Shown: positions 35,501-46,211 of the stretch, one piece after another
Layout: the number at the start of each line of letters is the position of its first letter
Numbering within the stretch: position 1 is the stretch's first letter
Assembly: GCA_002118135.1 (NCBI GenBank)
Contig: BDIU01000536.1
Coordinates: 1-49,600, forward strand
Direction of reading: 5' to 3'
Length of the DNA stretch: 49,600 nt
From: Trebouxia sp. TZW2008
Lineage: Eukaryota > Chlorophyta > Trebouxiophyceae > Trebouxiales > Trebouxiaceae
Program-made: the position numbers and the translations under genes
Notes under the pieces: model-generated
What the model was told of the DNA's origin: nothing
Database searches by the model: none
The model's input: only the letters and a program-made list of their open reading frames with translations

Positions 35501-37673
35501 ACTCTTATGACTGTCTTTTGTGGCACTGAGCTTTGCTTGAAGCAACTTTGAGATAGGATGGCAATGATCTGCCTCAGCATGGCCACACTGCAGAACTGTC
35601 TATAATGCTGTGTCTGCAATCACATGATCAGCCATGTGCTGTGATGCAGGACTATGGAGCTGGCACTCAGCGGCACCTAGGCAGGCTGAGCTTTGTTGGC
35701 CATTCAATAGGTGAGCCACTCAAATCTCAATGTAGTTTTGTGGCGTGCATGCCCAGTCAGTAGCCTACATTGCCAGTCAAACCCCATGCATTTCCTGTAG
35801 CATGCATAAATTCTGAATGCATTTGCCCATGATGTGCATGTACATCGCTGGCAGAGTGCCGTCCAGATCAAAGTCAAGTCTAAAGCATCACCAGTTGCAC
35901 ATGAAGTGTCTATCTGGTACACGCCACCACATTGAGTCTGCAGCAAATCTGATCACAACAACAGCTTTGACAGAGACAACGAAGTACTGATCTGGAAAAG
36001 CTGACATATGTGGATCTGCAGGGAATTTGATTATACGGGCAGCCCTGACAGAGGCCATAATGAAGCCATACCTGCCTCTGCTGTGGCTGTTCCTCAGCTT
36101 GTCAGGACCTCATCTGGGCTACCTCTGCTCAGCCAACAAGATCTTCTGCTCCGGCATGTGGCTCTTCAAGAAGTTCACTGCAGGCACGCACACACACTTG
36201 CACCGCCCTTGCTTCAATGCACAACTGCTGCAGTGGGGTTGAATTTGTTCTGCCAGATGATCACAGCAGTGTTTCTGTTGCCTGAGTTCAGCGTTTGAGA
36301 ATGCTGCTGCTGGCAGGTGGCTATTCAAGAAGTTCACTGCAGGCACGCACAAATCCATGCTCTGATACGCATCTGCTGCAGTGCGGGTCGAGATCGTTCT
36401 GCCAGATGACCACAGTAGTGTCTCTGGTGCAGCACTTGAGTCTGCTGCTGATGGCAGGCGGCAATTGTTGCAAGTTCGGGCTGAAATTTGTTGAAGCTGT
36501 GTATCTGACCTGTTCGCTGTAATGGGCAATGAATGACGAGTATTAACTGTATGCAGCTTATAGACATGCACACTTGCTATAGCAATTGTTCACAGGCTGA
36601 AATCAGCAGCGGAAACACCTGTTATGAATGCCTGGCGGTAGCATGCATCGATTACTCCACGTGTCATCATCCCAACTTGGTGCCGTGTATGCAGGGCGCA
36701 CCCTACATGAGTTGACTTTCACAGACGCACCAGAGCTAAAGGACTGCTACCTGCACAACTTAGCTGCTGCCCCTGGCCTCACACTCTTCAAGTGTGTGCT
36801 GCTTGCAGCCTCCCCTCAGGTGTTTACTTCACTGCTCCTTCGTCTTTTGATGGTCTGCAAACACCTTGTCTTTTGCTGGTCTAGAGATGCCTTGTCTTTT
36901 GCTGGTTGCTGCTTTCAAAGCAGCAATCCCAGGCTGCCTCTTTAGACAGAGGCTGCCACTTGAAAGTCTAGATCCGTAGACTTTCCTTGCTTTCTTTTGT
37001 CTACCCTGTCTATACGTAAGCATGTCAGTGTGCGGGCTTGCCTGCTAGCCAGCATGTGTCTTTGGCGGCTTGGCTGACTTGTGTGCAGTTCCTATGGGTT
37101 GCTGATGTCCTTGAAGGCTTACCTAAGCTGCTTTCTCAGCATAATCCATCACTCTGCTTTGATGCAACAAGCTCGAGCATGCTACGCTCAATACCGCGGT
37201 GACTGACGGCTGTGACCTGTGCAGAAACTAGAAACCGTTCAGTTCAGTGTGTGCTTGTATATGCGCTTTCACATCTTGTTTGTGGGGTTCAGCTCAGGCA
37301 TCAGCACATTCTGTACTGACCAAGCTTGCTCAGTCTTTTAGATCTTGTTGTCCTTGACACAAAGACTATAGCAGTGACATGCCTTCTGCAGGATCAGTAT
37401 GTTCCCTTTGATAGCACTAGGGTACAGGCACCAAAGGCTGAACATCAAGGGAGAAGGGCAACAGCTCAGAGAGAAATGGCCAAAAAGCTGCTGCATGGTG
37501 CAGATGGTCTGCAGAAGACCCGTCTGATCAGAGTTGATGTTGACTTTCCAGTAAAGCAGTGGAAATCTGTCAACAACGCAGTTGGCAGGACAGCCCATTT
37601 GGCATTTGTTGAGTCAGAGGCGTTCATCCGATTTCTTGTATGGTCTGTGCTTCAGCCCAGACAGCTGATTTAG
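26561..37673 (+). CDS. FAM135-like putative alpha/beta hydrolase (DUF3657 + DUF676)
   Basis: Exons: 26561-26655, 26740-26813, 26891-26994, 27069-27107, 27386-27450, 27601-27786, 28269-28470, 29010-29221, 29708-29757, 30076-30383, 30671-31351, 31797-33818, 34280-34483, 35161-35316, 35650-35710, 36022-36183, 36695-36819, 37392-37673. All phases close; about 1675 residues. N-terminal DUF3657: SVEVAVCLLSVLNLDLYSQG, WYAIRVSAK, RSRVFLVRYIQQQ, VELLYQPL, LHAFQPVVFASPNLAVCDLT. The middle is disordered (Ser/Pro repeats VQSSSPSR, then a Gln/Leu-rich tandem repeat). C-terminal DUF676: VVVFVHGFRGSARDLGAV, LSFVGHSIG (nucleophile Ser), SLSGPHLGYLCSANKIF, ELTFTDAPELKDCYL, LLAASPQDQYVPFDSTRV, NNAVGRTAHLAFVESEAF (likely catalytic His). 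Substrate unknown; the family is annotated as serine esterase/lipase-like. Intron 36184-36694 uses a GC donor. Exon 7 may instead be short, ending at GTGAGT near 28289 and joined to 28491-28641. Confidence 0.9.
27800..27909 (+). pseudogene. Ghost of FAM135-like exon 6
   Basis: Directly after the real exon end (27786), a copy reads SPSLAECNPTAQFLAYQQ then EGIVTYR, against SPNLAVCDLTLHSLAVEQ and DGTITYR in the exon. The final ATACAG plus G junction is kept, but followed by GTCGGC rather than GTAAGC. Confidence 0.85.
28105..28230 (+). pseudogene. Two ghosts of FAM135-like exon 7 start
   Basis: Copies at about 28105-28146 (CDNIEVHLSNQQ, stop downstream) and 28185-28230 (GCAG, then INDAIEGGVCNQQ, stop downstream) precede the real exon at 28269 (ASDDIEGEFGNQL). 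Spacing is about 80 bp. Confidence 0.8.
28882..28965 (+). pseudogene. Ghost of FAM135-like exon 9
   Basis: TTGCAG followed by TTCAGCAGGCTTCA at 28890 is the same as the real start at 29010. The copy continues with related sequence, including the CTCCCTGCA(G/A)...ATATAGA(A/G)CAGG block, but carries a stop (FSRLHNHSKSWQAKAYP-stop). Confidence 0.85.
34464..34790 (+). repeat. About six 53-bp units derived from an exon end and its donor
   Basis: The real 3' end of exon 34280-34483 (TTCGTTCATGGTTTCAGG, then GTGTGACTC) is followed by units with TGTCCTTGGGTTTAGAG, TGTCCATGGTGCTGGGG, TTTGTCCATGGCTGTG and TTGTTCGCGGTTCAAAG. Most end in CTGCAG or CTACAG followed by CA. Confidence 0.8.
34942..35135 (+). 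pseudogene. Two ghosts of FAM135-like exon 35161-35316
   Basis: Copies start after AG at 34950 (GSARDLGAVRGHVQPAH) and 35059 (ESARDLQAVLSPIQNVL); the real exon reads GSARDLGAVRGHMQLAQ. Both keep the acceptor and phase 0. Spacing is about 102-109 bp. Confidence 0.9.
35405..35461 (+). pseudogene. Ghost of the 3' end of FAM135-like exon 35161-35316
   Basis: Translates EHGTVCRLAVEIVQYLQ, against HGMGRRLAAEVVQYLQ at the real exon end. The terminal CTGCAG is kept, but the following TTACTC is not a donor. Confidence 0.85.
36155..36450 (+). repeat. Tandem duplication across an exon end with a GC donor
   Basis: GGCT(C/A)TTCAAGAAGTTCA and the following CTGCAGGCACGCAC occur at the real exon end (36158-36191) and again at 36317-36350. 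Downstream intron sequence is also duplicated (GTTCTGCCAGATGA at 36249 and 36397). Confidence 0.9.
36860..36990. repeat. Cluster of short repeats and hairpins in an intron
   Basis: CCTTGTCTTTTGCTGGT occurs twice. Three perfect small inverted repeats follow: TTGCTGCTTT/AAAGCAGCAA, GCCTCT/AGAGGC and GAAAGTCTA/TAGACTTTC. Confidence 0.8.
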
Positions 37674-38739
37674 GATCTGGTCCAAAAACCAATTGTCCTG
37701 TTCCACATCAATACTGCGCTTTTTCAATTCATAGGGCTGCATGATACAGATCTGGGCATTGTCATAAGCGTGCTGGGTTTGTACGCTGTGTACAAGTGTT
37801 GATAGTTACATAGCGCTTTTGGCATAAATATGAATACCTTTTTATGACGTTGTTAGCTGCAGCTAAGTAAGATTACAGTAAGTGCATACATCGACTGTTT
37901 ACAAACTTGTGCAGGGATCTGGCTTTTGTGTAGTAGCTGGTGTATTTTGAGAACTTGCTGATGGGACAGCATGTTACCTATTGCAGGCCGATTTCAGCTA
38001 CGTGGTACTCTTCAAACAGTGTAAACATGATCAATATGACAGTCTGTAGCAATTCATACTGTGCTGCATTGACGGGCTCGAGGAAATGGGGTACATGCTC
38101 TTTGTCGTTCACATGTGGCTTTTGCATGCATTTTCGCACTAGATCCAGTCACATTATTCTTTACTTGTACGGTAATATATAGGAAGCTGGTCTGCATCCT
38201 GCATGCGTTGCTTGTACTGACCGTAAAACAGAAGCATAGTGAGACATGCACAAGCCAAAAAAATCGAATTGAACCACCAGTGAAAGAACTCAAACTCAAG
38301 CTCTCCGCCAAGAGCCTCTGTTATTGCAGCCCTGCAGTGCGCACACCCAGAGCTTGTGAATTCAGGTCTGACACAAAGCTGCTCAAAGTCACATTGTACA
38401 GCAGCTGATGATGCATGCCAGCAAGCAAATACACTTCAATGCTGCGCCATGTATCTCAAATTGTAAAGTCATGCTTCTGTCCTGGCAAAAGCAACATGGT
38501 TCCTGTTGCATCAGGAAGAATGTACACTTGCAGATGCGCATGCTGGGCGGCCTTTAAAAGCATTTCTACTCAGTTATGATCTGAAAGCAGATTTCGAAAA
38601 CGGTCCTGAGATCACATATTGCAGCAGCATTTGAGCATTCCTGCCGCGTGAAACTGTGGGTCTTTGTGATGCAGCTGAATGCACTCCAAAAGCATGTTGA
38701 CGCGCATAGCATTGGCTGATGCTTGGCATGTGCAGGCAC
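37674..38739. other. Convergent 3' region, no gene recognised
   Basis: FAM135-like (plus) and GPHR-like (minus) converge here. The interval is AT-richer than its surroundings. The expected last exon of the GPHR-like gene should lie here but I could not identify it. Confidence 0.5.
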
Positions 38740-41700
38740 CTGTACTTGAGCGGGAGCTGTTCCCGTATTAATAGCACGGACGAGATGGCATACAGGCCTG
38801 TCAACTCAGTGAGCACCATGACCAGGCTGGTAGTGTTACCAGCTCCTGACACAGCAAAGAAGAACTGCAACAGGGCACATAAATTCATTTAGGATCGCCA
38901 TACCGTTCAGCTGCCAGACCAAAACACTCATAATGCGTACCACTGCTTGCAGGTAAGGTCACAGTGCCCACACAACCAGAAACAGACACATGTGACCACT
39001 AGCTGCAACAACTGTGCTTTCCCAGCCACAGCACAAAAGTGAAGAGACACTGCGATGACAGATGACTGCTCAAGCTGTCTCACTGAGATGACATGTGCTG
39101 GGTGACATGTGCTGTTCTTGCAATGGGCTGTGTTGTAAATGCTGAAGATGTTCTGACTAGTCAACAAAGCACAAGCTCTGCTGAATGCACCTTACTTTGC
39201 GTGTGTTCTTGAGGAAGCCCCGCAGTGAGGTGGCACTGATGCATCCAATGAACAGCAGGGTCACATACTGCACGTCACACAAGTCTATCTCACATACTGC
39301 ATGTCACACAAGTCTATCTCAGTCACACTATGAGAAGTAAAATGGTGAGATCAAGGCGATTTGCCAGGCTCAAGCACACACTGCCAGGTGGCAATGCCCA
39401 CCATGCCCAACAAAAGCAAACATGCAGCATTCAGAGGTCAGACTTGCATATGACATCCTGACCACTCCTGATGGTTAGGACTACCAGACTAAAGCACACA
39501 GTTGTGCCCAACTACACATCCCACGGACCTTGTTGACACAACACTGACTGTGGCATGCTAGTTGCCTTTCATAGTCAAGACTGGCAGATCCATGCATGCA
39601 GCCTTGCCAAAGTGCGACCACCATGCAGATCACTGATGAAGGATGGAATGTAGCACGCTGAGTAATTCAGGTAGCCAGAAGTGCCAGACAGGTGCACGCA
39701 GTCAGGCCTAACTACATGCACTACGCAGCATTCCTCACAACCACACAGCCCAACCAGTGCACACAGTCATGGCTGACTGCATGCACCACGCAGCAGCATT
39801 GCTCACCTGGGACAAGATGGCAGTGTCAACTTGCACTTGACCACCAGAGGACTTATGCACAATGAGGCCCAGCATTCTGCTGACAGGATCTGAGCTGAAG
39901 TCCTCACCAAAAATGAGTGCCCTCATGCAGGTGAAGATTCTGCATTACACACACTGTGATCTTTAAGAATTTTGAGTCTGGCCATGTTCTTGACATGTTC
40001 TTGACACTCACCAGGCACAGCAGACCACATTGCTCAGCATTTGCAGCTACGCCACCAGCACTTTGCTAATATGGATTTGCCAGCCTCGACATAGATTAAG
40101 CTCATTCTGAATAGGCATGCCAACATACAATGCACTTGCAGCAACTGTTACACACAAGGTCATCAGAGATGATGGCGTACTTGAAGAGGCAGTAAGCGCT
40201 GAGCAGGTAGCCCAGCAGGTTTTTGAGATGCCCCCAAAGGCCCCTGCTGGACAGGGCTCTAGCCCTTTCCCGCCGTAGCTCCAGCACCTCCACATGTAGG
40301 GCTTTGGCAAGGCTGTCAAGGGCTTGCACCTGCATCCCATACCTGCACCGTCTATGCAGACTTGCTGCTGATGCACAGATCGCTTTATTTGTTGCTTGCT
40401 GCTTGGCTCACACTGGTTTCCAGACTCAAATGCCCCAGTGCATTCCTGGATGTGCTGGCTGCAGTGGCTTTTGTGTGACTTGATCATGTGACTGAATGGG
40501 AATTGACAGCATTCCTTGCAGAATGATCCCTCTGGGTGCTGACTGATGTGATGGTTTGGGGCTCAAATTTACCAAAAGAGCAAGACCAGGAGACACGTCC
40601 ATGCCAAGCTATTGATGAAGCGTCATGCTGGCTGATGCAGAGATGGTTTGTCAGCCCAATATACACAAGACATCCAGCCACGCACTCTCAGCCCTTGCAG
40701 CAGAAACTTTTGGTACCTCAGTCTGTACGAGTTTCAACATTCGAGCTCCCGCAGACGTGTGAAAAAGAATGCCACCAAGTTCAGCCCCACTAACTGCAAA
40801 CATTTGCTGACCATAGCAAGAAGATGCTGGCCACATCTGAGACTGCAGAATGTCACTGACCTCTCCTGTGAGAGACTTGATCTTGGCTTCCAATGAGGGT
40901 CCCTGGTTGGGTGTAACAGATTTGACAAAGCGCCTCAGCATGGAGGGCCGCCCCTGAGTGCCAGCCTGCAGGCGCTGCTGCTGCAATTCTGCCTTGACTG
41001 CCTCAATGCGCTGCTGCTTCACCTCCCCTGATTCAATGGCCTGTACAATAAATTGTCACGATAACAACACCCAGTATATTCACCATCTCTGAGTGAGGAC
41101 AACGCTGTTGGGAACGAATTTACTGTACTCCGAATGCAGTGGTACTTCTGAGTGGGGCATTTGATTTGAAGGCGTTGTTCTTGGACATTGATGCACTTGT
41201 TACAAAGAGGAGTCACTGCATGCAGCAAGCCTTGCCAATTGCTTGACCATGCTGAGGCAGACATGCACTGCACATACATGGCAAGCACAACCAGGCAGAG
41301 AGCTAAGTGCAGCGCTGACAAAAAATCAGATCAAAAGGTTGTGGCACACACTATGATGCCTGAAGCTTTGAGAAAGGATGCTCAAATGCTGACTTCTAGC
41401 CAAGAAGATATGAAGTCCCTGCTTGCTGCTTTGATCAAAAGCCAATGCTAGCCTGACAACACATACACACAACAGCAATGACCCTGGTGCAACGGAAGCA
41501 AAACATACTTTTTTCAAGTTGAACATGTCAATCACATGGCGTGAATCAACCCAAGCAAACATGCAATGATGGTTCAACTGAGCATGCATTCAATGATTCA
41601 ATCAAAATGCGTGCTAGACAGGCTCAGCAGGCCCAGCTAGGTACATACTGGAGCAATCAACTGTGTCCAACCAGTTTGGTCCTGCGCCAACCTAGACCAT

Positions 41701-43676
41701 CTGTACTGAATGCAGAGGATGGAGAGATCTTTGTACACATTTGGCTCCCGAGTGTTTCTGTTATGAGTCAATCAATGCAAACATGCAAGGATGGCGCACC
41801 TGGGCATGCTGTGCCTCCATGGCCGCTATCTCTGACCGCTCAATTGGCCGGATGAACAGAGACAGGTACATGTATGGCAGGTTCACTGTTCCATAGCCAG
41901 ACAGCATTGCAATCAGGGACACTCCCAAAACGCCAACTCTCCCTATGATCTGCAGCAGAGCAGCAAATGAACACCTCAAAGCAAAGTCACTGCAAGCGCA
42001 TGGATGCATAGGTGCAGCTGATGTGAGCGCTTCTTCCAGCACACCACCTCTTCCTGTGGACTGCAGCAGACCAGCTAATAAATACCTGGGAGCAGAGTCA
42101 CTGATTCACTCATTCATCAATCTTCAAGGTTTGCAAGGCAGGCTTTGAAACTCAGCAACTAGATGCGTACAAGTGGAACCAGCTGCCTCAAGTCTGTCAG
42201 AAGCCTGTTTGGAACCAACTGAACTGGACATACAAGGGAGACAAGTCTTTGTACACAATCTGCTGCCAGCATTACTGCCAAAGCATGGCTGTACAGGTGC
42301 AGCTGATGTGAGAGTTAGGGTTGCGAGCAAGTGGACGCCTTCAAGTCTGTTTAAGCTGCCTGATTCTGACTGGTGAGTTGGGGCAGAAGCACCTTGACAG
42401 CTGAAAATGGCATTTGTGCATGTGAAGCTTTTGCACAGCTTTGTCTTTGCACACATGTATGACAGCTGAAAATGTGCAAGCACAGCGTGAGGCGTAACGC
42501 ATGCAACCATGCATGTATACATATACTAGGTGCATGTCATTCTATGTTTGCATTTAGTGTAGACATGTATGCATGCAAGCATGCATGCACTGTGCCTCAC
42601 GCTGCGCTTGCGCATGTTTGGCTGTCATACATGTAAACCATGGAGTGACATCTGCATACCTGTTACATCCATTACAGCCGAAAGTGCCATGCTTGTATAC
42701 ATGTCCACACTGAATGACAACTTACTGTAATTAATCTTACTTGGTTGATACTTCACAAGAAAATCAAATATAACAAGAATTGCTCAAATTTTCTTCTGTA
42801 TTTCTTTCCCCTTTTTATAAAATTCCTGGTTTGCTGCTGAACAAGGATTTCCAAGCAGGATGCACAGAATGACATCAACACACCTGTTTCATGCTGAAGA
42901 AGCTGCCTCCTGCTGCAGCAATATTTGGCCATGCTCTGCCAGTATACCAGAAGGCATACAGAAAAGCCACCACACACAAAGCACTTCCAAGTGATGCGTG
43001 AAAGTGTGTCAGGCGACCTGCATCATTAATCTCAATGCAGTGTGCTGCAAGGCTGGGAATGTTTGTTTGGGATGCAGGCTGTGATGCAATGCACTGATAG
43101 ATGGACCATATTGAGGCGTGGACAAGGACTTGTATGCCTGGCATAGTACACATGGCTTGCATATTGTCACAGGTTTCGTCACACACCCATGTTGTCCAGA
43201 GCATAGCGTTTCAGCAAAGAAAGTTGAGATCTCACCGCTGCGAGCAAGAACTTTGTAGCATTGATAATATGGCAAAGCTGCAAGGATGATTGCCAGGAGG
43301 GATATGACGTCCAGTCTCCAGGTAACCAGCCTTGTCCTGCAACAATGCCAATGCAACTGTGCTATGCTGATTGCAGCACATACTCGATTCAAGCACTTTC
43401 AGCAGTGACTGACCTGTGGCTGAACACTCCTAATATTTCCGACAGTATGAGCAGCAGCAAGTTTGCAGACAGCGCAAAGACAGCTGCGAACAGAGCCTGC
43501 GCAGCAAAGCATTGATGAGTTTGCTGGACCATCTGAGCTTGGACACGCCTCAGGGGTGTTACCTGCACGACCGGATCTTTACCCTCAAAATCCTTGTACA
43601 GGCTGTGATTCACAAACAGCAATCCGGCTGCTGCCAATGCCACAAACATTGCAACGAGAGCGATTGCCTGCCACAT
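38740..43676 (-). CDS. GPHR: Golgi pH regulator / GTG-type membrane protein (C-terminal exon not found)
   Basis: Ten minus-strand exons close in phase: 43676-43563, 43496-43414, 43336-43236, 43017-42884, 41949-41800, 41040-40861, 40329-40154, 39921-39807, 39267-39196, 38864-38740 (416 codons). Motifs run along the GPHR family: LYKDFEGKDPVVQ, FALSANLLLLILSEILGVF, IILAALPYYQCYKVL, VAFLYAFWYTGRAWP, GRVGVLGVSLIAMLSGYGTV, NLPYMYLSLFIRPI, a coiled-coil-like charged loop, LAKALHVEVLELRRER, GHLKNLLGYLLSAYCLFKY, YVTLLFIGCISATSLRGFL, FFFAVSGAGNTTSLVMVL, ISSVLLIREQLPLKYR. Human GPHR (GPR89) acts in Golgi acidification; Arabidopsis GTG1/2 are the plant members. About eight transmembrane segments are expected. 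The conserved C-terminal block after the YR motif (about 40-50 residues) was not found between 37.7 and 38.7 kb. Confidence 0.92.
39268..39322 (-). repeat. 30-bp direct repeat copying a GPHR-like acceptor
   Basis: CACATACTGCA(C/T)GTCACA plus CAAGTCTATCTC occurs twice. On the minus strand each copy presents GTGCAG or ATGCAG followed by TATGTGA, so the acceptor of exon 39267-39196 is duplicated just upstream. Confidence 0.85.
41530..42110 (-). pseudogene. Ghosts flanking GPHR-like exon 41949-41800
   Basis: Upstream on the minus strand (about 42050-42110), CTGCTGCAG is followed by STGRGGVLEEALTSA, against IIGRVGVLGVSLIAM in the real exon. Downstream (about 41530-41600), MHAQLNHHCMFAWVDS matches the exon end plus intron read-through AQHAQVRHPCMFALIDS. 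Both sides of one exon are therefore duplicated in the adjoining introns. Confidence 0.85.
42453..42634. repeat. Large foldback hairpin (MITE-like) in a GPHR-like intron
   Basis: Arms of about 80-90 bp pair imperfectly around a centre near 42543. The outer 40 bp are best: ACATGTATGACAGC and AAGCACAGCGTGAGGC on the left against the complement of GCCTCACGCTGCGCTT and GCTGTCATACATGT on the right. The inner part is rich in GCATGC/ATGCAT. No transposase and no clear target-site duplication seen. Confidence 0.85.
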
Positions 43677-44223
43677 CTCAAACTTGATACACTGTTCGGG
43701 ACGAGTGTCCTCCTGTTTTTGTGCTGCGGCTCAGCATCAGCGGTCCTCATATTGGTGATCCGACTGGCATCACAGAGGCTCACGCTTGAACAGCGCGCTT
43801 GCTTGACGCCGGTAGCAGGCCATCATCATCACACTTATGCAGCATTTGATCTGCAAGCGCTGCTGCCCAAACTCGACTTGCGTGAAGTCAACGACATTCA
43901 GGTGCTGGAAGGCTGCGCACATACGCACAGTTAATCTACCCAATTTAGCTCAACTTCTGTACTATATACAAGTACCTTGCTGGCTGAGATGCTAAGCCAA
44001 ACTGAGGTCCATATCAAGCATGCCTGCATAGCCTGCTGAGGAACTATTCAATGCCATCCTTGCTTTTACACGTTGGTCACACAGTTCCTGCAGCTGTACA
44101 GTGGACCCAGCACAGCACGATGCACAAAGTATGTGCAGAAGGAGTCACAGACTGCAAGCGGTTGTGATCTGCAGTAAACAATGTTGCCAAACAATGTTGC
44201 CAGTGTTGCCTTTGAGATTACTG
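43677..44223. other. Intergenic region between double-C2 and GPHR-like genes
   Basis: The genes are head-to-tail on the minus strand with about 550 bp between the C2 stop and the GPHR-like ATG. Contains a minus-strand TGTAA at 44070-44066, 154 bp after the C2 stop, consistent with a green-algal polyadenylation signal. The rest is presumably promoter. Confidence 0.5.
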
Positions 44224-46211
44224 TCAGTGAGTGTACTGGGACCGAAAGATAGCTCTGATGTGAATAGATCCTTGCACTGGGCCGTCTGGAGTCACGACGG
44301 GCACTTTTGATTCTTCAAAGCCTGTTGCAATGGCCTGGGCTAGGGGATACGTGGCTGTCCCAATCACAGTGTCTTGGGTCAGCGTATTTTTGTTGAAGAT
44401 TGTGAATCTCAATTCTTGTACATCTGCAAAGCAATTCTCCTTTAGTCCTGAAGTCCTGACATGTAAAATACTCTGCGCTGGAAAATGCGTAGGAGGCCAA
44501 TCTTCCAGCCCAGAGACACTCGGCAGACAAAGATCTCTACACCCTCCACATTCAAGTTGAATGCTTCAGGTCAGTGTTGGATTAGTTCATTGGTTGGAGA
44601 CAGTTAATTGCTCCATTATACACTTAGCTGGGCATGTTGAGCCTGTCTAGCATGCATCTTTGATGGAGGAACAAATGAATGTCAATGCTTCCAGCAAGAC
44701 GACAGCAGGGATGCAACATCTGCTTCAGAACTGAATTCAAACACAGACTCGCTGCAACGCTACAACTGTGACAAACAGGGTTTGCGCTAAGGTTTGTGCT
44801 AGGTGGCAACGAGCGCCTTTCCTAGGCTATCAACAACTTCTTTAGATGCTTGCTGCTCATGAAGCCTCAGAGGTGCAGGTCTGCAGTGCAAGTTTGTTGG
44901 ACTGCTTGCCATACCTGAAGATACTTGAAATTCAAAAGCTTCTTTCCATTCTGGATCGCTGCCTGCACCCTTGGCAATCTTTGTCTCAAAGCGTGATCTG
45001 TTGCTCTCAATGACCACAAATGGGTCTTGGTATTTGAGCACCCCAGTCTCTTGCAGATCGATGCCTCTTATGACCCTAAGCGATAGTTGTCCATCGCTGC
45101 TCTTGGGCACTTCCTTCTCCTGCAACACATGGGAATTTGGCAAAAGACATCAAGCAATGTCACACTCTATGCTTGCATGTGGCGACGCAAGACAGCGCCG
45201 ACAAATGCTTGCAGTCACCTGCTGACTTGGAGGCACCCATCTGGATAGCTTGCATGCATGCTGAAGCACCCAACAGTTTCAGAGAGTCTGCTAACAGATG
45301 TGAAGCGAGATGTGACTAGCGTCAATTGGCTGCTATTGGGATGCTGAAGACAAACCGGCATGGCATGGCAAGACAGGACTTGTGCCACTCACACCTAGCA
45401 ATGTACGGTGAAATTGTACTTATGCTTATGTTTCTGGGCTGCTGGATAGCATTGGAAGCAGCTGGCCTTCTGACGCCATAAGGTATCATGACTGTCTTAG
45501 TATGATGCCACCATGATTCTCAAGCACACTATTGAGCGCGCTTTACCTCCTTTGCTGCAAAGACGAAGAAGAGTTCCACCTCCCCAGAATGCTTGCCTTC
45601 GGGTGTGATGATGGGCACTTTTGACTCCTGATATGAATGTGAGTAGGCATCTGCTAGGGCAACCTTGCCTTTGCCAACCTGTATAAGTGTATACAGAACT
45701 GGTTATACATAAGCATGCTGCTGATATCAGTGGGATGTTGCTGTTGATGGAGTGGATTGCTGTTGCTGAGGTTCTGCAGTCATTGCTGAGGCATCTTTGG
45801 TCTATGTTTAGGCTTGAGGTATGCTTGCCTGATCTCCTTCTGCAATATGGTGCTCACTCCACACAGTTATCTCTGCCTCTGGTGGAGCCCCATCATCAAG
45901 ATGTGCTACAAACCTGCAAGCAGTGATACTCTACATTCTCTTGCTAATCAAGACATGTTGCAGGTAAGCTCGCCTGACGTTGGTGGACTTTTCCAGACTA
46001 AGAACATGCATCAAAGGTGGTTGACGGTGACATATGAGCTAGGATACCTTTCCTCCCAGATGGGGTTGCTGCCACCATGTCTCGCTGCGTCGGTCTTGTA
46101 AGTGTTGCTGCCGACGGTCACCTGGCACAAAGTGTTCTGCTTGGTAACAAAACCTCTATCTTCGAGGTTGTGACCCTCCTCGACCCCAATAAGCAAAGTG
46201 CCGGTCGGCAT
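44224..46211 (-). CDS. Double C2-domain protein
   Basis: Five minus-strand exons close exactly: 46211-46048, 45913-45829, 45678-45547, 45119-44915, 44423-44224 (TGA); 786 nt, 261 residues. First C2 (about residues 1-127): GTLLIGVEEGHNLEDRG, NPIWEERFVAHLDDGAPP, EAEITVWSEHHIAEGDQ, VGKGKVALADAY, SKVPIITPEGKHSGEVELFF. Second C2 (about 130-255): GQLSLRVIRGIDLQETGVL, QDPFVVIESNRSRFETKIAK, DPEWKEAFEF, VQELRFTIFNKNTLTQDTV, SKVPVVTPDGPVQGSIHI. Most aspartates expected in the calcium-binding loops are replaced (NTLC for DPY and SEHH for DKD in the first domain; NKN in the second), so calcium-independent membrane or protein binding is likely (inference). Intron 45828-45679 has a GC donor (CAG then GCAAGC). 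Divergent from the CRY-DASH gene. Confidence 0.9.
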
